Of a DNA stretch of 64,000 bases, positions 17,616-25,757 are shown piece by piece. This DNA is from Edaphobacter lichenicola. Lineage in GTDB: Bacteria; Acidobacteriota; Terriglobia; Terriglobales; Acidobacteriaceae. Location of the stretch: positions 62,001 through 126,000 of the forward strand of contig NZ_JACHDY010000006.1 in assembly GCF_014201315.1 (NCBI RefSeq), given 5' to 3'. Each line of letters starts with the position of its first letter. Within the stretch, counting starts at the first letter, position 1. Made by a program: the position numbers and the translations under genes. The notes beneath the pieces were generated by a model, which saw only the letters and a program-made list of their open reading frames with translations, was not told where the DNA came from and did not search any database.

Positions 17616-18860
17616 CTAGCCCCGATAGAGCTCCGACGGCACATGGAACTCCGGCATATGCAGCGCCGCCGCCCCATTCGCCGCGCCCGCCGGCATATCC
17701 ATGCACTTCACAAAGGCCGTCTGGAACTTCTCCATCTCAGCCTTCGTCCCCACCGTCACGCGCACATAGTTCGGCATCGCCGACCACGTCCGGCCAACCG
17801 CAACGTTTTCCTTCAGCATGGCGTTCTGAAACTCCCTCCCGGGCCGCTTCACATCCACCATGAACATATTGCCCTGCGACCCCGGAATGACCTTGTAACC
17901 ATGCTTCGTCAAAAACTCCACCGTCTCCGTCCGAATATCCGCATTGATCTTCTTACGCAGAGGCACCAGGTCCTTGTCCTGCAAACTCGCCCGAGCAGCA
18001 GCAGCGCTGGCAATCGAGACACTCGCCAGACTCTGGCTAGGCCCGCCGACATTGTTGAACCGCTCAATCAGATCCGGCCGCGCCACCACAAATCCCGCTC
18101 GCAGACCAGCCATCCCGTAGATCTTCGAGAACGTCCGCATTACGATCACATCTTTATCCTGGTTCACCAGATCGATGCACGACTCGTCATTCGAGAAGTG
18201 ATGGTAAGCCTCGTCGATGATCACCACCGACCCCTTCGGCTTGTTATTCACCAACCAGACGATGTCCTCCTTAGGCGTCATCGTCCCCGTTGGGTTGTTC
18301 GGATTCACAATGTAATACGCCCCCGGCGAAGGATGCGCCTTCAACATCGCCCGCACGTCATGCGCATAGGTCGCAGTCAACGGCACAGGGTACTTCGGCG
18401 CCTTCATCACCTCCGCCGCGCGCGGCCCCTGCTCATAGCTGGGGTCCCCATACACCAGCGGCTTATCCGGGCCAAGGTTCGACATCAGCGCCAGATCCAG
18501 CGGCCCGCTCGATCCAGGGAACAACGCCGAATAGTCCTTCTTCAACCCAAACTCCCCGTTGAAGACATCGATCGTCTTTACGTACTCATCCCAGTGATAC
18601 CGGCCGCCCTGCACGCCCATGCTACATATCGCCGTCAACGCGGACTGCGCCGGTCCCAGCGGATTTTCATTCGAGCTGATCACCACAGTGTCAGGCGACA
18701 GCGCCTGCATCCCACGCGTTCGTCGTGCTGTCTGACCGGCGGGCGCAGCAGCCGGTGTCATCGCGGCGAATGCAGGAAACGAGGTGGCTGCCGCCGAAGC
18801 CGCACCAACGATGCGCAGAAACGATCTACGCGAAACGCCTTGCGTCCTATCGGAATTCAT
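17616..18860 (-). CDS. Tat-exported PLP aminotransferase of the HisC-like class
   Basis: The start at 18860 has GAGGAGAA six bases upstream and begins a 414-residue protein with a twin-arginine signal (SRRSFLRIVG at 10-19, then an Ala-rich core to about 33). The rest is a complete fold-type I aminotransferase: SSNENPLGP at 62-70, NPNNPTG at 186-192, D216 in IIDEAYH, and the PLP lysine K246 in TFSKIYGMAGLRAG. HisC enzymes are cytoplasmic; here the Tat signal implies folding with PLP before export to the periplasm. The substrate is therefore unlikely to be histidinol phosphate. It carries its own terminator and a 372-bp upstream region, so it is probably monocistronic. Confidence 0.87.
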   Translation of the reverse strand: MNSDRTQGVSRRSFLRIVGAASAAATSFPAFAAMTPAAAPAGQTARRTRGMQALSPDTVVISSNENPLGPAQSALTAICSMGVQGGRYHWDEYVKTIDVFNGEFGLKKDYSALFPGSSGPLDLALMSNLGPDKPLVYGDPSYEQGPRAAEVMKAPKYPVPLTATYAHDVRAMLKAHPSPGAYYIVNPNNPTGTMTPKEDIVWLVNNKPKGSVVIIDEAYHHFSNDESCIDLVNQDKDVIVMRTFSKIYGMAGLRAGFVVARPDLIERFNNVGGPSQSLASVSIASAAAARASLQDKDLVPLRKKINADIRTETVEFLTKHGYKVIPGSQGNMFMVDVKRPGREFQNAMLKENVAVGRTWSAMPNYVRVTVGTKAEMEKFQTAFVKCMDMPAGAANGAAALHMPEFHVPSELYRG

Positions 18861-19232
18861 AGAAGTTCTCCTCGAAAGTTTGATTAGTAGAGATGCGACA
18901 CCACGGCAACAGAAGGAAGAAGCCAACTGAGGATCCTGAGGATCAGCTACACCTTTCCTGCAAAAAACAGCAGGAACTATTCTTTGGGAACTTTGGGATA
19001 AAGACGGACCGCTGTCCGATTGAGTTTCAATCTACCGCGAATCCCCCGTAAATACTAGAAAAATTCCTGCACTGATCCAAAAGCCCACCAGCCACGGCAC
19101 CCCTCGAACATCCGATTTCTTCTAAGTCGCTACGACAAGTGGAACTTTCCCGCCACGGCTTCGTAATCATGCACTGGGCAGTCTCCGAGCAGAGTTCCGC
19201 GGAGGCGCGCGAAGTTGAAGCTCGAGGCCTGA
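18861..19232. other. 372-bp divergent intergenic region with one dyad
   Basis: No convincing coding frame is present. CGGAC at 19005-19009 and GTCCG at 19014-19018 form an inverted repeat with a 4-bp spacer that could be an operator for the aminotransferase gene or for the membrane-protein gene at 19233. The words GGAACTATTC and GGAACTTTG nearby may relate to extracytoplasmic-function sigma promoters, but no spacing is decisive. Confidence 0.3.
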
Positions 19233-19646
19233 ATGCCAGACATAGCCCGCTTCCTCATCTTCATGATTACGGCATTTCTTCTCTTTATCGCCGTCCTCCT
19301 GTTCGTTACGCGCAAACGAGCGGCAACGCCCCACCCGGCATCACTTCTGGCCCTTGCGACCATCGTCGTGGTAGCAGGAATGACCTTCGCGAGATACTCC
19401 CACCTCTGGCTTCCCACACTCCCCTGGCAGATCTACTACGGCCTCCCAGCCCTGCTCACACTCACTCTGGCGCCGCTCACCCTGCGAATGTCCCGCACCG
19501 AGATTGCCCAATATATTCCCATGGCATTTCTCATGGCGCCTGTGATCCACATCGTCTTCTCCCTGCTCGTCGGATGGCACGACTACATGCCCTTTCCCGT
19601 CTACATCCCCTCCATAGCAGAGTTTTTCGGAGCCCGAATTCGCTAA
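19233..19646 (+). CDS. Small polytopic membrane protein of unknown function
   Basis: The 137-residue product has four hydrophobic segments (about 5-26, 39-58, 67-84 and 98-116) separated by short loops, with RKR after the first helix pointing to a cytoplasmic loop. I do not recognise the family. The stop codon overlaps that of the convergent M29 aminopeptidase gene by 4 bp. No Shine-Dalgarno sequence is obvious before the ATG at 19233. The regular hydrophobic pattern is the main reason to accept it as a gene. Confidence 0.6.
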   Translation: MPDIARFLIFMITAFLLFIAVLLFVTRKRAATPHPASLLALATIVVVAGMTFARYSHLWLPTLPWQIYYGLPALLTLTLAPLTLRMSRTEIAQYIPMAFLMAPVIHIVFSLLVGWHDYMPFPVYIPSIAEFFGARIR

Positions 19647-20911
19647 ACCCACTCACCCTTACGCATCAACGGCTCAGCACTCCCATCGGCCGCCACCCCA
19701 TCCACATCCATCTCGCCCGACCCGATCATCCAGTCCACATGGATCAAACTCGCATTCGCACCCAGCGCCGCCAGCTGCTCCGCATCCATCTTCTCGCCGC
19801 CAATCAGACACGTCGAGTAAGCCTGCCCCAGCGCAATATGGCTCGCCGCATTCTCATCGAACAGCGTACTCCAGAACAACACCCCACTCTGCGCAATCGG
19901 CGACGAGTGCGGCACCAGCGCCACCTCCCCCAGCCGTCGCGCGCCATCATCCGTGCTGATCAACCTATTCAGCACATCCTCGCCAGCCGTCGCCGTAGCC
20001 TCAACGATCTTCCCGCCTTCAAACCGCACCGCAATATTTTCAATCAGCGTCCCCTGGTGCGACAGCGGCTTCGACGCCCTTACCGTCCCATCCACGCGAT
20101 CCTTATGCGGAGTCGTAAAGCACTCCTCGGTAGGAATATTCGGCTGACAATAAACCCCATTCCCCGCAGTAGTCCCACCGCCGGCCCACAGATGGTCATC
20201 CGCTAACCCCACCTTCAAATCTGTCCCCGGCCCCTTGAAGTGCAGCGCATAGAACCGCTTCGCATTCAACATCTCCATACGCTTCTTCAACCGCGCACCA
20301 TGCTCCTGCCACTCGACCACCGGATCGTTCACCGCGATCCGCGAGGCCACGAAGATCGCCTCCCAAAGCTTCGCCACCGCGATCTCCACCGGCTCTCCCG
20401 GAAACACCAGCTTCGCCCACTCCGGCGTCGCGCACGCCACAATCGTCCAGTTGATCTCATGTCGCGTAATCAACTCCATCGCCGGCTTGCCCGCCTTCGA
20501 CGCCGCAACATTGGCCCGCGCCACCTTCGCCGGATCCTGCTTCGCCAGCAGCGCAGGATTCGTCCCCGCAATCGCCAGCCGCGCCGCGCCACTCCGGAAA
20601 CCCTCCGCAATCCCATCCTGCAGCCACTTCGGCGCATAGTCGAAGCTCGCATCCGCTCCATACTCAAACCGCGCCAGCACACTCGGGTCATCCGCGTAGA
20701 ACGTAGTCACCAGCAGCGCCCCCGCCTTATACGCATGCTCGGTGATCCTCCGCACCAGCGGCAGCGCCTCCATCGGAGCGGACATGATCAGCTCCTGCCC
20801 AGCCCGCAACCCCAGCCCAACCTTCACCGCGACCTCTGCCAGCCGGTCCAGCTTCTCTTCAAACGTAAGATCCGCAAACGTCGTCTTCGCCACTGCTTCC
20901 ATCACATTCAT
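19643..20911 (-). CDS. M29-family aminopeptidase
   Basis: The 422-residue metallopeptidase belongs to the M29 (aminopeptidase T/S, PepS/AmpS) group, which removes N-terminal residues from peptides in the cytoplasm with two metal ions. Family signatures lie in the C-terminal half: NIPTEECFTTPHKDRVDG, GEVALVPHSSPI, NAASHIALGQAY and HVDWMIGS, which hold the Glu, His and Asp metal ligands. The start at 20911 is chosen for the GGAGG eight bases upstream; the frame is open 17 codons further. It lies downstream of dapB on the same strand, but a family-B hairpin repeat separates them. Confidence 0.92.
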   Translation of the reverse strand: MNVMEAVAKTTFADLTFEEKLDRLAEVAVKVGLGLRAGQELIMSAPMEALPLVRRITEHAYKAGALLVTTFYADDPSVLARFEYGADASFDYAPKWLQDGIAEGFRSGAARLAIAGTNPALLAKQDPAKVARANVAASKAGKPAMELITRHEINWTIVACATPEWAKLVFPGEPVEIAVAKLWEAIFVASRIAVNDPVVEWQEHGARLKKRMEMLNAKRFYALHFKGPGTDLKVGLADDHLWAGGGTTAGNGVYCQPNIPTEECFTTPHKDRVDGTVRASKPLSHQGTLIENIAVRFEGGKIVEATATAGEDVLNRLISTDDGARRLGEVALVPHSSPIAQSGVLFWSTLFDENAASHIALGQAYSTCLIGGEKMDAEQLAALGANASLIHVDWMIGSGEMDVDGVAADGSAEPLMRKGEWV

Positions 20912-20941
20912 CGCCGATTCCTCCAAGTCTTCATTTCGATG

Positions 20942-21006
20942 CGTCATCTCGACCGAAGTCACGCAGTCTTATCGTGTGACGCAGTGGAGAGATCCCTGTA
21001 TTTCGT
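20942..21006 (+). repeat. Hairpin repeat family B, copy 1
   Basis: A 65-bp element starts CGTCATCTCGACCGAAG and ends GTGGAGAGATCCCTGTAT followed by TTCGT. Between these constant ends lies an imperfect stem (GTCAC paired with GTGAC) and a T-rich loop. A second copy at 25684 keeps the ends but has a different, still self-complementary stem. Confidence 0.85.
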
Positions 21007-21018
21007 TGGTGCCGGTAC

Positions 21019-21705
21019 TTACACCTCGGCATAAACGTCTTGAAAGTCGTAACATCCCGTCCGCGACGACAGCCACTCCGCCGCCCTCACCGCGCCCTCG
21101 GCAAACCCTCTCCGCGAAGACGCCTCATGCGTCAGCACCAGGCGGTCCGCATCGCTCGCAGCGGTTAGCGAATGAAATCCCATCACATCCCCCTCGCGCT
21201 TCGCCTCAACCGGAATCGCACTCGCACCAGTCGCAGCCTCAACCACTTTCGCCAGACTTATCGCCGTGCCCGAAGGCGAATCCAGCTTGCTCGCATGGTG
21301 CGTCTCCGCAATCGAAAACGCATATCCCGCCTTCTTCAACTCATTCCCCATCGCCGCGGCCAACTTCAACATCGTCTGCACGCCCACCGAAAAGTTCGTT
21401 CCATACAACAGCCCCGCCTGCTTCCGCTCAGCCAACGCCCGCATATCCGCAAGCTTGTCATACCATCCCGTCGTTCCAACCACCATCTTCGCGCCCGTCG
21501 CCAGGCAAGACCGCATATTCTGAACCGTCGCCTCAGGCGTAGTGAAATCAATCACAACATCGAACCCCGAAACAAACGGTGGCGTCAGCGCGGAAGCCCC
21601 CGCATTCTCCTTCGCATCCAGCACATGCACGCTATGCCCATGCTCCGCTGCAACCGACGCCACTAGCTTACCCGTCTTCCCCATCCCCAAAACCAAAACC
21701 CGCAT
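21019..21705 (-). CDS. dapB: 4-hydroxy-tetrahydrodipicolinate reductase
   Basis: The 228-residue enzyme reduces the DapA product with NAD(P)H on the way to diaminopimelate. It has the nucleotide motif GMGKTG at 7-12, VVGTTGW at 75-81 and the catalytic/substrate motif ETHHASKLDSPSGTA at 134-148. It is shorter than the E. coli protein, as in many phyla. AGGAAGG precedes the ATG at 21705. The frame stays open far upstream, but that extension lies inside lysC. A 10-bp gap to lysC shows an asd-lysC-dapB operon. Confidence 0.95.
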   Translation of the reverse strand: MRVLVLGMGKTGKLVASVAAEHGHSVHVLDAKENAGASALTPPFVSGFDVVIDFTTPEATVQNMRSCLATGAKMVVGTTGWYDKLADMRALAERKQAGLLYGTNFSVGVQTMLKLAAAMGNELKKAGYAFSIAETHHASKLDSPSGTAISLAKVVEAATGASAIPVEAKREGDVMGFHSLTAASDADRLVLTHEASSRRGFAEGAVRAAEWLSSRTGCYDFQDVYAEV

Positions 21706-21715
21706 GTGTGCCTTC

Positions 21716-23149
21716 CTAAGCCTTGCTCTCGAGCTGAACCCTGTTCGCAACATCGAACACCGTCTCATCCGGGTTCGCAAAGAAGTGGTTGTGCAGACTC
21801 CGCACCGCCTCCTCAACATCCTCTTCATCAATCATGAAACTCATATTGATCTCGCTCGCCCCCTGCGAGATCATCCGCACATTCACATGGCTGATCGCCG
21901 AAAACACCTGCCCCGCAATGCCGTTGTGTCCACGAATATCCTCGCCAACCAGGCACACCAGAGCCTTGTGCCCCTCCATCTTCACGTCTGCAATCTTCGC
22001 CAGCTCCGCGCAGATCTCCGGCAGCTGCTGATTGCTGTCCACCGTCAGCGAGATACTCACCTCGCTCGTCGACACCATATCGATCGCGCACTTGTACTTA
22101 TCGAAGACATCGAACACCGCCTTCAGATACCCATGCGACATCAGCATCCGGCTCGCAACCACATCAATAATCGTCAGCCGCTTCTTTGCCGCAATGCTCT
22201 TGAACGGACTCGCACACTTCGCCGCCATCGCGGTAATCTTCGTGCCCTCATTCTCCGCATTGCGCGAGTTCAGCACCCACACCGGAATGCTCTTCTGCAC
22301 CGCTGGCAAAATCGTCGCCGGATGCAACACCTTCGCGCCGAAGTAAGCCAACTCCGCCGCCTCTTCAAAGCTGATCGTCTTCACCCGCAGCGCATCCGGG
22401 CAGATTCGCGGATCGGTCGTCATAATGCCGTTCACGTCCGTCCAGATCTCAATCGCGCCCGCATGCATCCCGCCGCCCACCAGCGCAGCGGTAAAGTCGC
22501 TTCCACCGCGCCCCAGCGTCGTCGTCACGCCCTCGGTCGACGATCCAATAAACCCGCCCATCACCGGAGTCTTCCCAGCTTCAACCAGCGGCAGCACAAT
22601 CGTCTTCAGCTTTGACTCAATCGCATCATCCTGCGGCACGGCCTTGCCATAGGTCGCATCTGTAATGATGCAGCTTCGAGCATCCACATGCGCGCCCTGC
22701 AGCCCCTGCTGCTCCAGCGCCTCGGCCATCATCCTGCTCGAGAGCCTCTCGCCGAAGCTCACCACCAGATCATTCGTACGCGGCGTCAACTCACCCACAG
22801 CAGCAATCCCACGCAGCAGATCATCCAGCGCATCGAACTCCTGGTGCAACACCTGCTGCACCCGCACACATCGCTCCGCCTCAAGCAGCGCCGTAGCGGT
22901 GTCGATATGCCGATGCCGCAGCCGGGCGCCAATCGCCAGCGCTCCAGCCTTATCGCATCGCCCAGCCGCGGCCGCAGCCGACAGCAACAGATCCGTCACC
23001 TTCGCCATCGCCGACACCACAACGACAGCCTCCAGCCCCTTCTCCCGTCGCCCGCGAACGATCGCCGCAGTCCGCTTCATCGCCGGCGCATCTTCCACCG
23101 ACGTGCCGCCAAACTTCATCACCACCAGCTTCTCTCGCGCTACACTCAA
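21716..23149 (-). CDS. lysC: Aspartate kinase
   Basis: A monofunctional aspartokinase of 477 residues phosphorylates aspartate, the entry to lysine, threonine and methionine synthesis. The N-terminal kinase motif KFGGTSVEDA begins at residue 12, GRGGSDFTAAL lies in the middle, and two ACT domains follow from about residue 320 (IIDVVASRML and LVCLVGEDIRGHNGIAGQVF), which normally mediate lysine or threonine feedback. The start is a TTG at 23149 whose last bases overlap the asd stop (TTGA). An ATG ten codons inside (23119) is an alternative. It is translationally coupled to asd. Confidence 0.95.
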   Translation of the reverse strand: MSVAREKLVVMKFGGTSVEDAPAMKRTAAIVRGRREKGLEAVVVVSAMAKVTDLLLSAAAAAGRCDKAGALAIGARLRHRHIDTATALLEAERCVRVQQVLHQEFDALDDLLRGIAAVGELTPRTNDLVVSFGERLSSRMMAEALEQQGLQGAHVDARSCIITDATYGKAVPQDDAIESKLKTIVLPLVEAGKTPVMGGFIGSSTEGVTTTLGRGGSDFTAALVGGGMHAGAIEIWTDVNGIMTTDPRICPDALRVKTISFEEAAELAYFGAKVLHPATILPAVQKSIPVWVLNSRNAENEGTKITAMAAKCASPFKSIAAKKRLTIIDVVASRMLMSHGYLKAVFDVFDKYKCAIDMVSTSEVSISLTVDSNQQLPEICAELAKIADVKMEGHKALVCLVGEDIRGHNGIAGQVFSAISHVNVRMISQGASEINMSFMIDEEDVEEAVRSLHNHFFANPDETVFDVANRVQLESKA

Positions 23150-24267
23150 GCCGTCACCGCCACAGCCCTGGCCGAAAACTTCTCCAGGGGCACACCCAAC
23201 TTATCGAGCTTACCCAGCAACGCCAGCACCTCCGCGTTCAGCACCGCCGCGCCCGCCGCGCCACGAATCGTATTATGCGACAGCACCACAAACTTCCAGT
23301 CCAGCAGCGTGCACTCGCGCAGTCGTCCCACCGTCGCTGCCATTCCATGCCCGCGCATCCTGTCCAGCCGAGGCTGCGGACGATCCACTCCCTCGTCATA
23401 CTCCACCGGCTGCTCTGGAGCCGTCGGCAGATGCTGCCCCTCCAACGGAAGAAACTCACTCCACGCCGCCAGAATCTCCTCGCGCGTAGCTTTCTTCTTC
23501 AGCTTGATGCTCACGCACTCCGTGTGGCCATCCTCTACCGCAACCCGGTTGCAATGCGCACTCACCTTCGCGTCTAAAATCTCGACCTTCGCGCCGCTAA
23601 GACGGCCGAGCAGCTTGCCGACCTCCTCCTGCAGCTTCTCCTCTTCATTCTTGATGAACGGCACCACGTTCCCCAGAATGTCCAGCGATGCCACGCCCGG
23701 GTAACCAGCGCCGCTCACCGCCTGCATCGTCGACACGAACAGACTCTCAATCCCGAACCTCTCTTCCAGCGGCTTCAGTGCCAGCACCAGCCCAATCGCG
23801 CTGCAGTTCGGATTCGTGACGATATATCCGCCCCGCCCGCCATGCTCCTTTCGCCAGCTCTGCGTCTCCAGCAACGCAAGATGATCGGCATTCACCTCCG
23901 GCACCACCAGAGGCACATCCGCCGTCATCCGGAACGCACTCGAGTTCGAGATCACCGCGCATCCCGCCGCCGCAAACTTTGGCTCCAGCTCGCGCGCAAT
24001 GTCAGCATCGAGCGCGGCAAAGATAATCTTCGGCAGCTCAATCGCCGACCCCTCAGGAACATTCGGCTGCAACGTCATCGCCGCAATCCGCTTTGGCAGC
24101 GGAGTATCCAGCTTCCACCTGCAAGCCTCGGCGTACGTCTTCCCGGCGCTGCGATCGCTCGCCGCCAGCCACGCAATCTCGAACCACGGATGATTGCTCA
24201 AAAGTTGAATGAATCGCTGCCCGACCATTCCGGTCGCGCCAAGAATGCCAACCCTGCGTCGTTCCAT
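23146..24267 (-). CDS. asd: Aspartate-semialdehyde dehydrogenase
   Basis: This 373-residue enzyme makes aspartate semialdehyde from aspartyl phosphate. The N-terminal nucleotide motif is GATGMVGQRF at 10-19, the catalytic cysteine is C155 in TNPNCSAIGL, and SAHCNRVAVEDGH carries the basic substrate-binding residues. SGAGYPGVASLDILGN marks the archaeal/fungal-like ASADH class rather than the enterobacterial class. It is the first gene of asd-lysC-dapB, and a family-A repeat lies 81 bp upstream of its start. Confidence 0.95.
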   Translation of the reverse strand: MERRRVGILGATGMVGQRFIQLLSNHPWFEIAWLAASDRSAGKTYAEACRWKLDTPLPKRIAAMTLQPNVPEGSAIELPKIIFAALDADIARELEPKFAAAGCAVISNSSAFRMTADVPLVVPEVNADHLALLETQSWRKEHGGRGGYIVTNPNCSAIGLVLALKPLEERFGIESLFVSTMQAVSGAGYPGVASLDILGNVVPFIKNEEEKLQEEVGKLLGRLSGAKVEILDAKVSAHCNRVAVEDGHTECVSIKLKKKATREEILAAWSEFLPLEGQHLPTAPEQPVEYDEGVDRPQPRLDRMRGHGMAATVGRLRECTLLDWKFVVLSHNTIRGAAGAAVLNAEVLALLGKLDKLGVPLEKFSARAVAVTA

Positions 24268-24347
24268 CCACTAAGAATAACGCGCCAGCCGAACACCCGC
24301 ACGTCCAGCCAAACGAGAAGTGCCTAAAAAGGCGACTCACCCACATG

Positions 24348-24445
24348 CCGACCAACGGGAGGCCCAATATCGTTCGCCAGCCACGACGAAGGTATACGCG
24401 TCACGAAGTGACCGCCCTCCGCGCAGGAGGCCCGTCCGGCAGGAC
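24348..24445 (+). repeat. Dispersed repeat family A, copy 2
   Basis: The element has the same ends and core as copy 1 (CCGACCAACGGGAGG, GGTATACGCGTCACGAAGTG, CCCGTCCGGCAGGAC) and also spans 98 bp. It lies between asd and the membrane-protein gene, ending 6 bp before the latter's stop codon. Confidence 0.85.
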
Positions 24446-24450
24446 GCTCT

Positions 24451-24819
24451 CTAGTCGACCCGCCGCCGCGTGCGTGTCATCCGGTGCCCACCGCCGGCCC
24501 ACACTAGCAAGGCCACCAACAAATGAAGTAGAAACCAGAAGTGAATCCCCTGATCCTGATAGATCAGATAGAGCACCAGCGCCCGCGGCAGCAGCAGCCA
24601 GAAGAGCAGCGGAAGCCAGCCCTGAAAGTGGGGTGGTGTCAGATCGAAGTGAAACGGCCCCAGCAAACCCTGAAACCACGCCAAGACCATCGCCAATCGA
24701 GGCAGAAACAGAGCAAACACCAGAAACCAAAGCGGCAGCGCATGAATCACAAAGGCCAAATCAACCGTGAACTGCGCCGTATGCTGCGTCGCTGCCAACA
24801 TCGTCAATCCTGCAATCAT
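24451..24819 (-). CDS. Small membrane protein of unknown function
   Basis: The 122-residue product has three or four hydrophobic segments (about 19-38, 40-52, 66-86 and 90-107) and an Arg-rich C-terminus, which should lie in the cytoplasm. I do not recognise the family. GGCGGAGG just before the ATG at 24819 is a strong ribosome site. It starts 24 bp after the lipoprotein gene, so the two are probably cotranscribed and may work together in the cell envelope. Confidence 0.65.
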   Translation of the reverse strand: MIAGLTMLAATQHTAQFTVDLAFVIHALPLWFLVFALFLPRLAMVLAWFQGLLGPFHFDLTPPHFQGWLPLLFWLLLPRALVLYLIYQDQGIHFWFLLHLLVALLVWAGGGHRMTRTRRRVD

Positions 24820-24843
24820 CGCGCCTCCGCCGTTCTATCGTAT

Positions 24844-25647
24844 CTACTTCGCGCTGAAGCTGAAGTCTACCTTCGCCGTTCCCTTAGGCTCGACCGTCAC
24901 CGTCATCGTCTGCTCGCCGAGCTTCTCGTGCACCGCCGCCAAAGTATACGTCCCCGCCGGCAATCCGCTGATCCCAAAGTGTCCATCCGCATCCGTCACC
25001 GCAAAAAACGGCGTCGCCGACACATTGATAAACGCATTCATCCAAGGATGGTTGTTACACCGCACCGGAATCATCACCTCCGGCTGATTAAACTGCTTCC
25101 TCTGCGGCTCTCCCTTCGGTCCCTGCGAGATATCAATCGGCTGGCTCCCCACCACCGTCGGCATCGTATGAATGTTGTGCATCGTCGGGTCCGAGTTCCT
25201 GAACTCCACCGACCCGCCCCGTACCAACGCAATCACGTGCGGCACATACTTGCACCCCACCTGGTCCAACACTACAGGAGCAGGCGTAGGCCCACCCGAC
25301 AGCATCGCCGCCGGCGGCCCACTCTTGATATACACATACACATTTCCAAGCTTGCCATCCTTCACCGCATACTGCTCCGCAAAGTTGTCCCCCGCCGTCA
25401 TCGAGCAGACCGGATCCATCGACATATCGATCTTCACCGGCTCCGGAGCCTTCCCCACAAAACGGATCGTCCCCGTCACCATCCCCAGCATCGCCTTATC
25501 GAGCTGCACCGTCGAAGCCGGAGGAGCCGCCGGCACCGTCGCTGTACTTGCATCGCCGCTATGCTTCACCGCATCGCTCGGCTTACATCCGCTCAACCCC
25601 GCCGCTGCAATTGTAGCGACCATCAACCAACCAAAGATCCGCCTCAT
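24844..25647 (-). CDS. Lipoprotein with cupredoxin-like copper site and carboxypeptidase-regulatory-like domain
   Basis: Starting at 25647, the protein begins with a lipoprotein signal ending in the lipobox LSGC (Cys at about residue 21), so it is anchored to a membrane. After an Ala/Pro/Thr linker comes a region with GTIRFVGKAP, HNIHTMP and VRCNNHPWM, which provide His, Cys, His and Met in the order used by type 1 copper proteins such as plastocyanin. The last 60 residues (FFAVTDADGHFGISGLPAGTY) are a carboxypeptidase-regulatory-like beta domain. The family is common in soil bacteria and is often annotated as methylamine-utilisation-like; its role is not settled. A GAGGTGG ribosome site supports the start. 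Confidence 0.78.
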   Translation of the reverse strand: MRRIFGWLMVATIAAAGLSGCKPSDAVKHSGDASTATVPAAPPASTVQLDKAMLGMVTGTIRFVGKAPEPVKIDMSMDPVCSMTAGDNFAEQYAVKDGKLGNVYVYIKSGPPAAMLSGGPTPAPVVLDQVGCKYVPHVIALVRGGSVEFRNSDPTMHNIHTMPTVVGSQPIDISQGPKGEPQRKQFNQPEVMIPVRCNNHPWMNAFINVSATPFFAVTDADGHFGISGLPAGTYTLAAVHEKLGEQTMTVTVEPKGTAKVDFSFSAK

Positions 25648-25683
25648 ACCACCTCGCCCTCTCAACAAAACTCCCAACAAGAT

Positions 25684-25752
25684 CGTCATCTCGACCGAAG
25701 CTACTCACAGTTTCATCGTGAGTAGCGAAGTGGAGAGATCCCTGTATCTCGT
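25684..25752 (+). repeat. Hairpin repeat family B, copy 2
   Basis: It has the same constant ends as copy 1. The variable stem here is a perfect 9-bp pair (GCTACTCAC with GTGAGTAGC) around the loop AGTTTCATC. It lies between the isocitrate dehydrogenase stop and the lipoprotein start, in the same orientation as copy 1. Confidence 0.85.
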
Positions 25753-25757
25753 CTTTG

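Noticed and set aside
16041..18887. A 948-codon open frame antisense to dapD, dapA and the aminotransferase
   Set aside because: Its composition is Arg/His/Pro-rich low complexity, and all three genes on the other strand have intact catalytic motifs.
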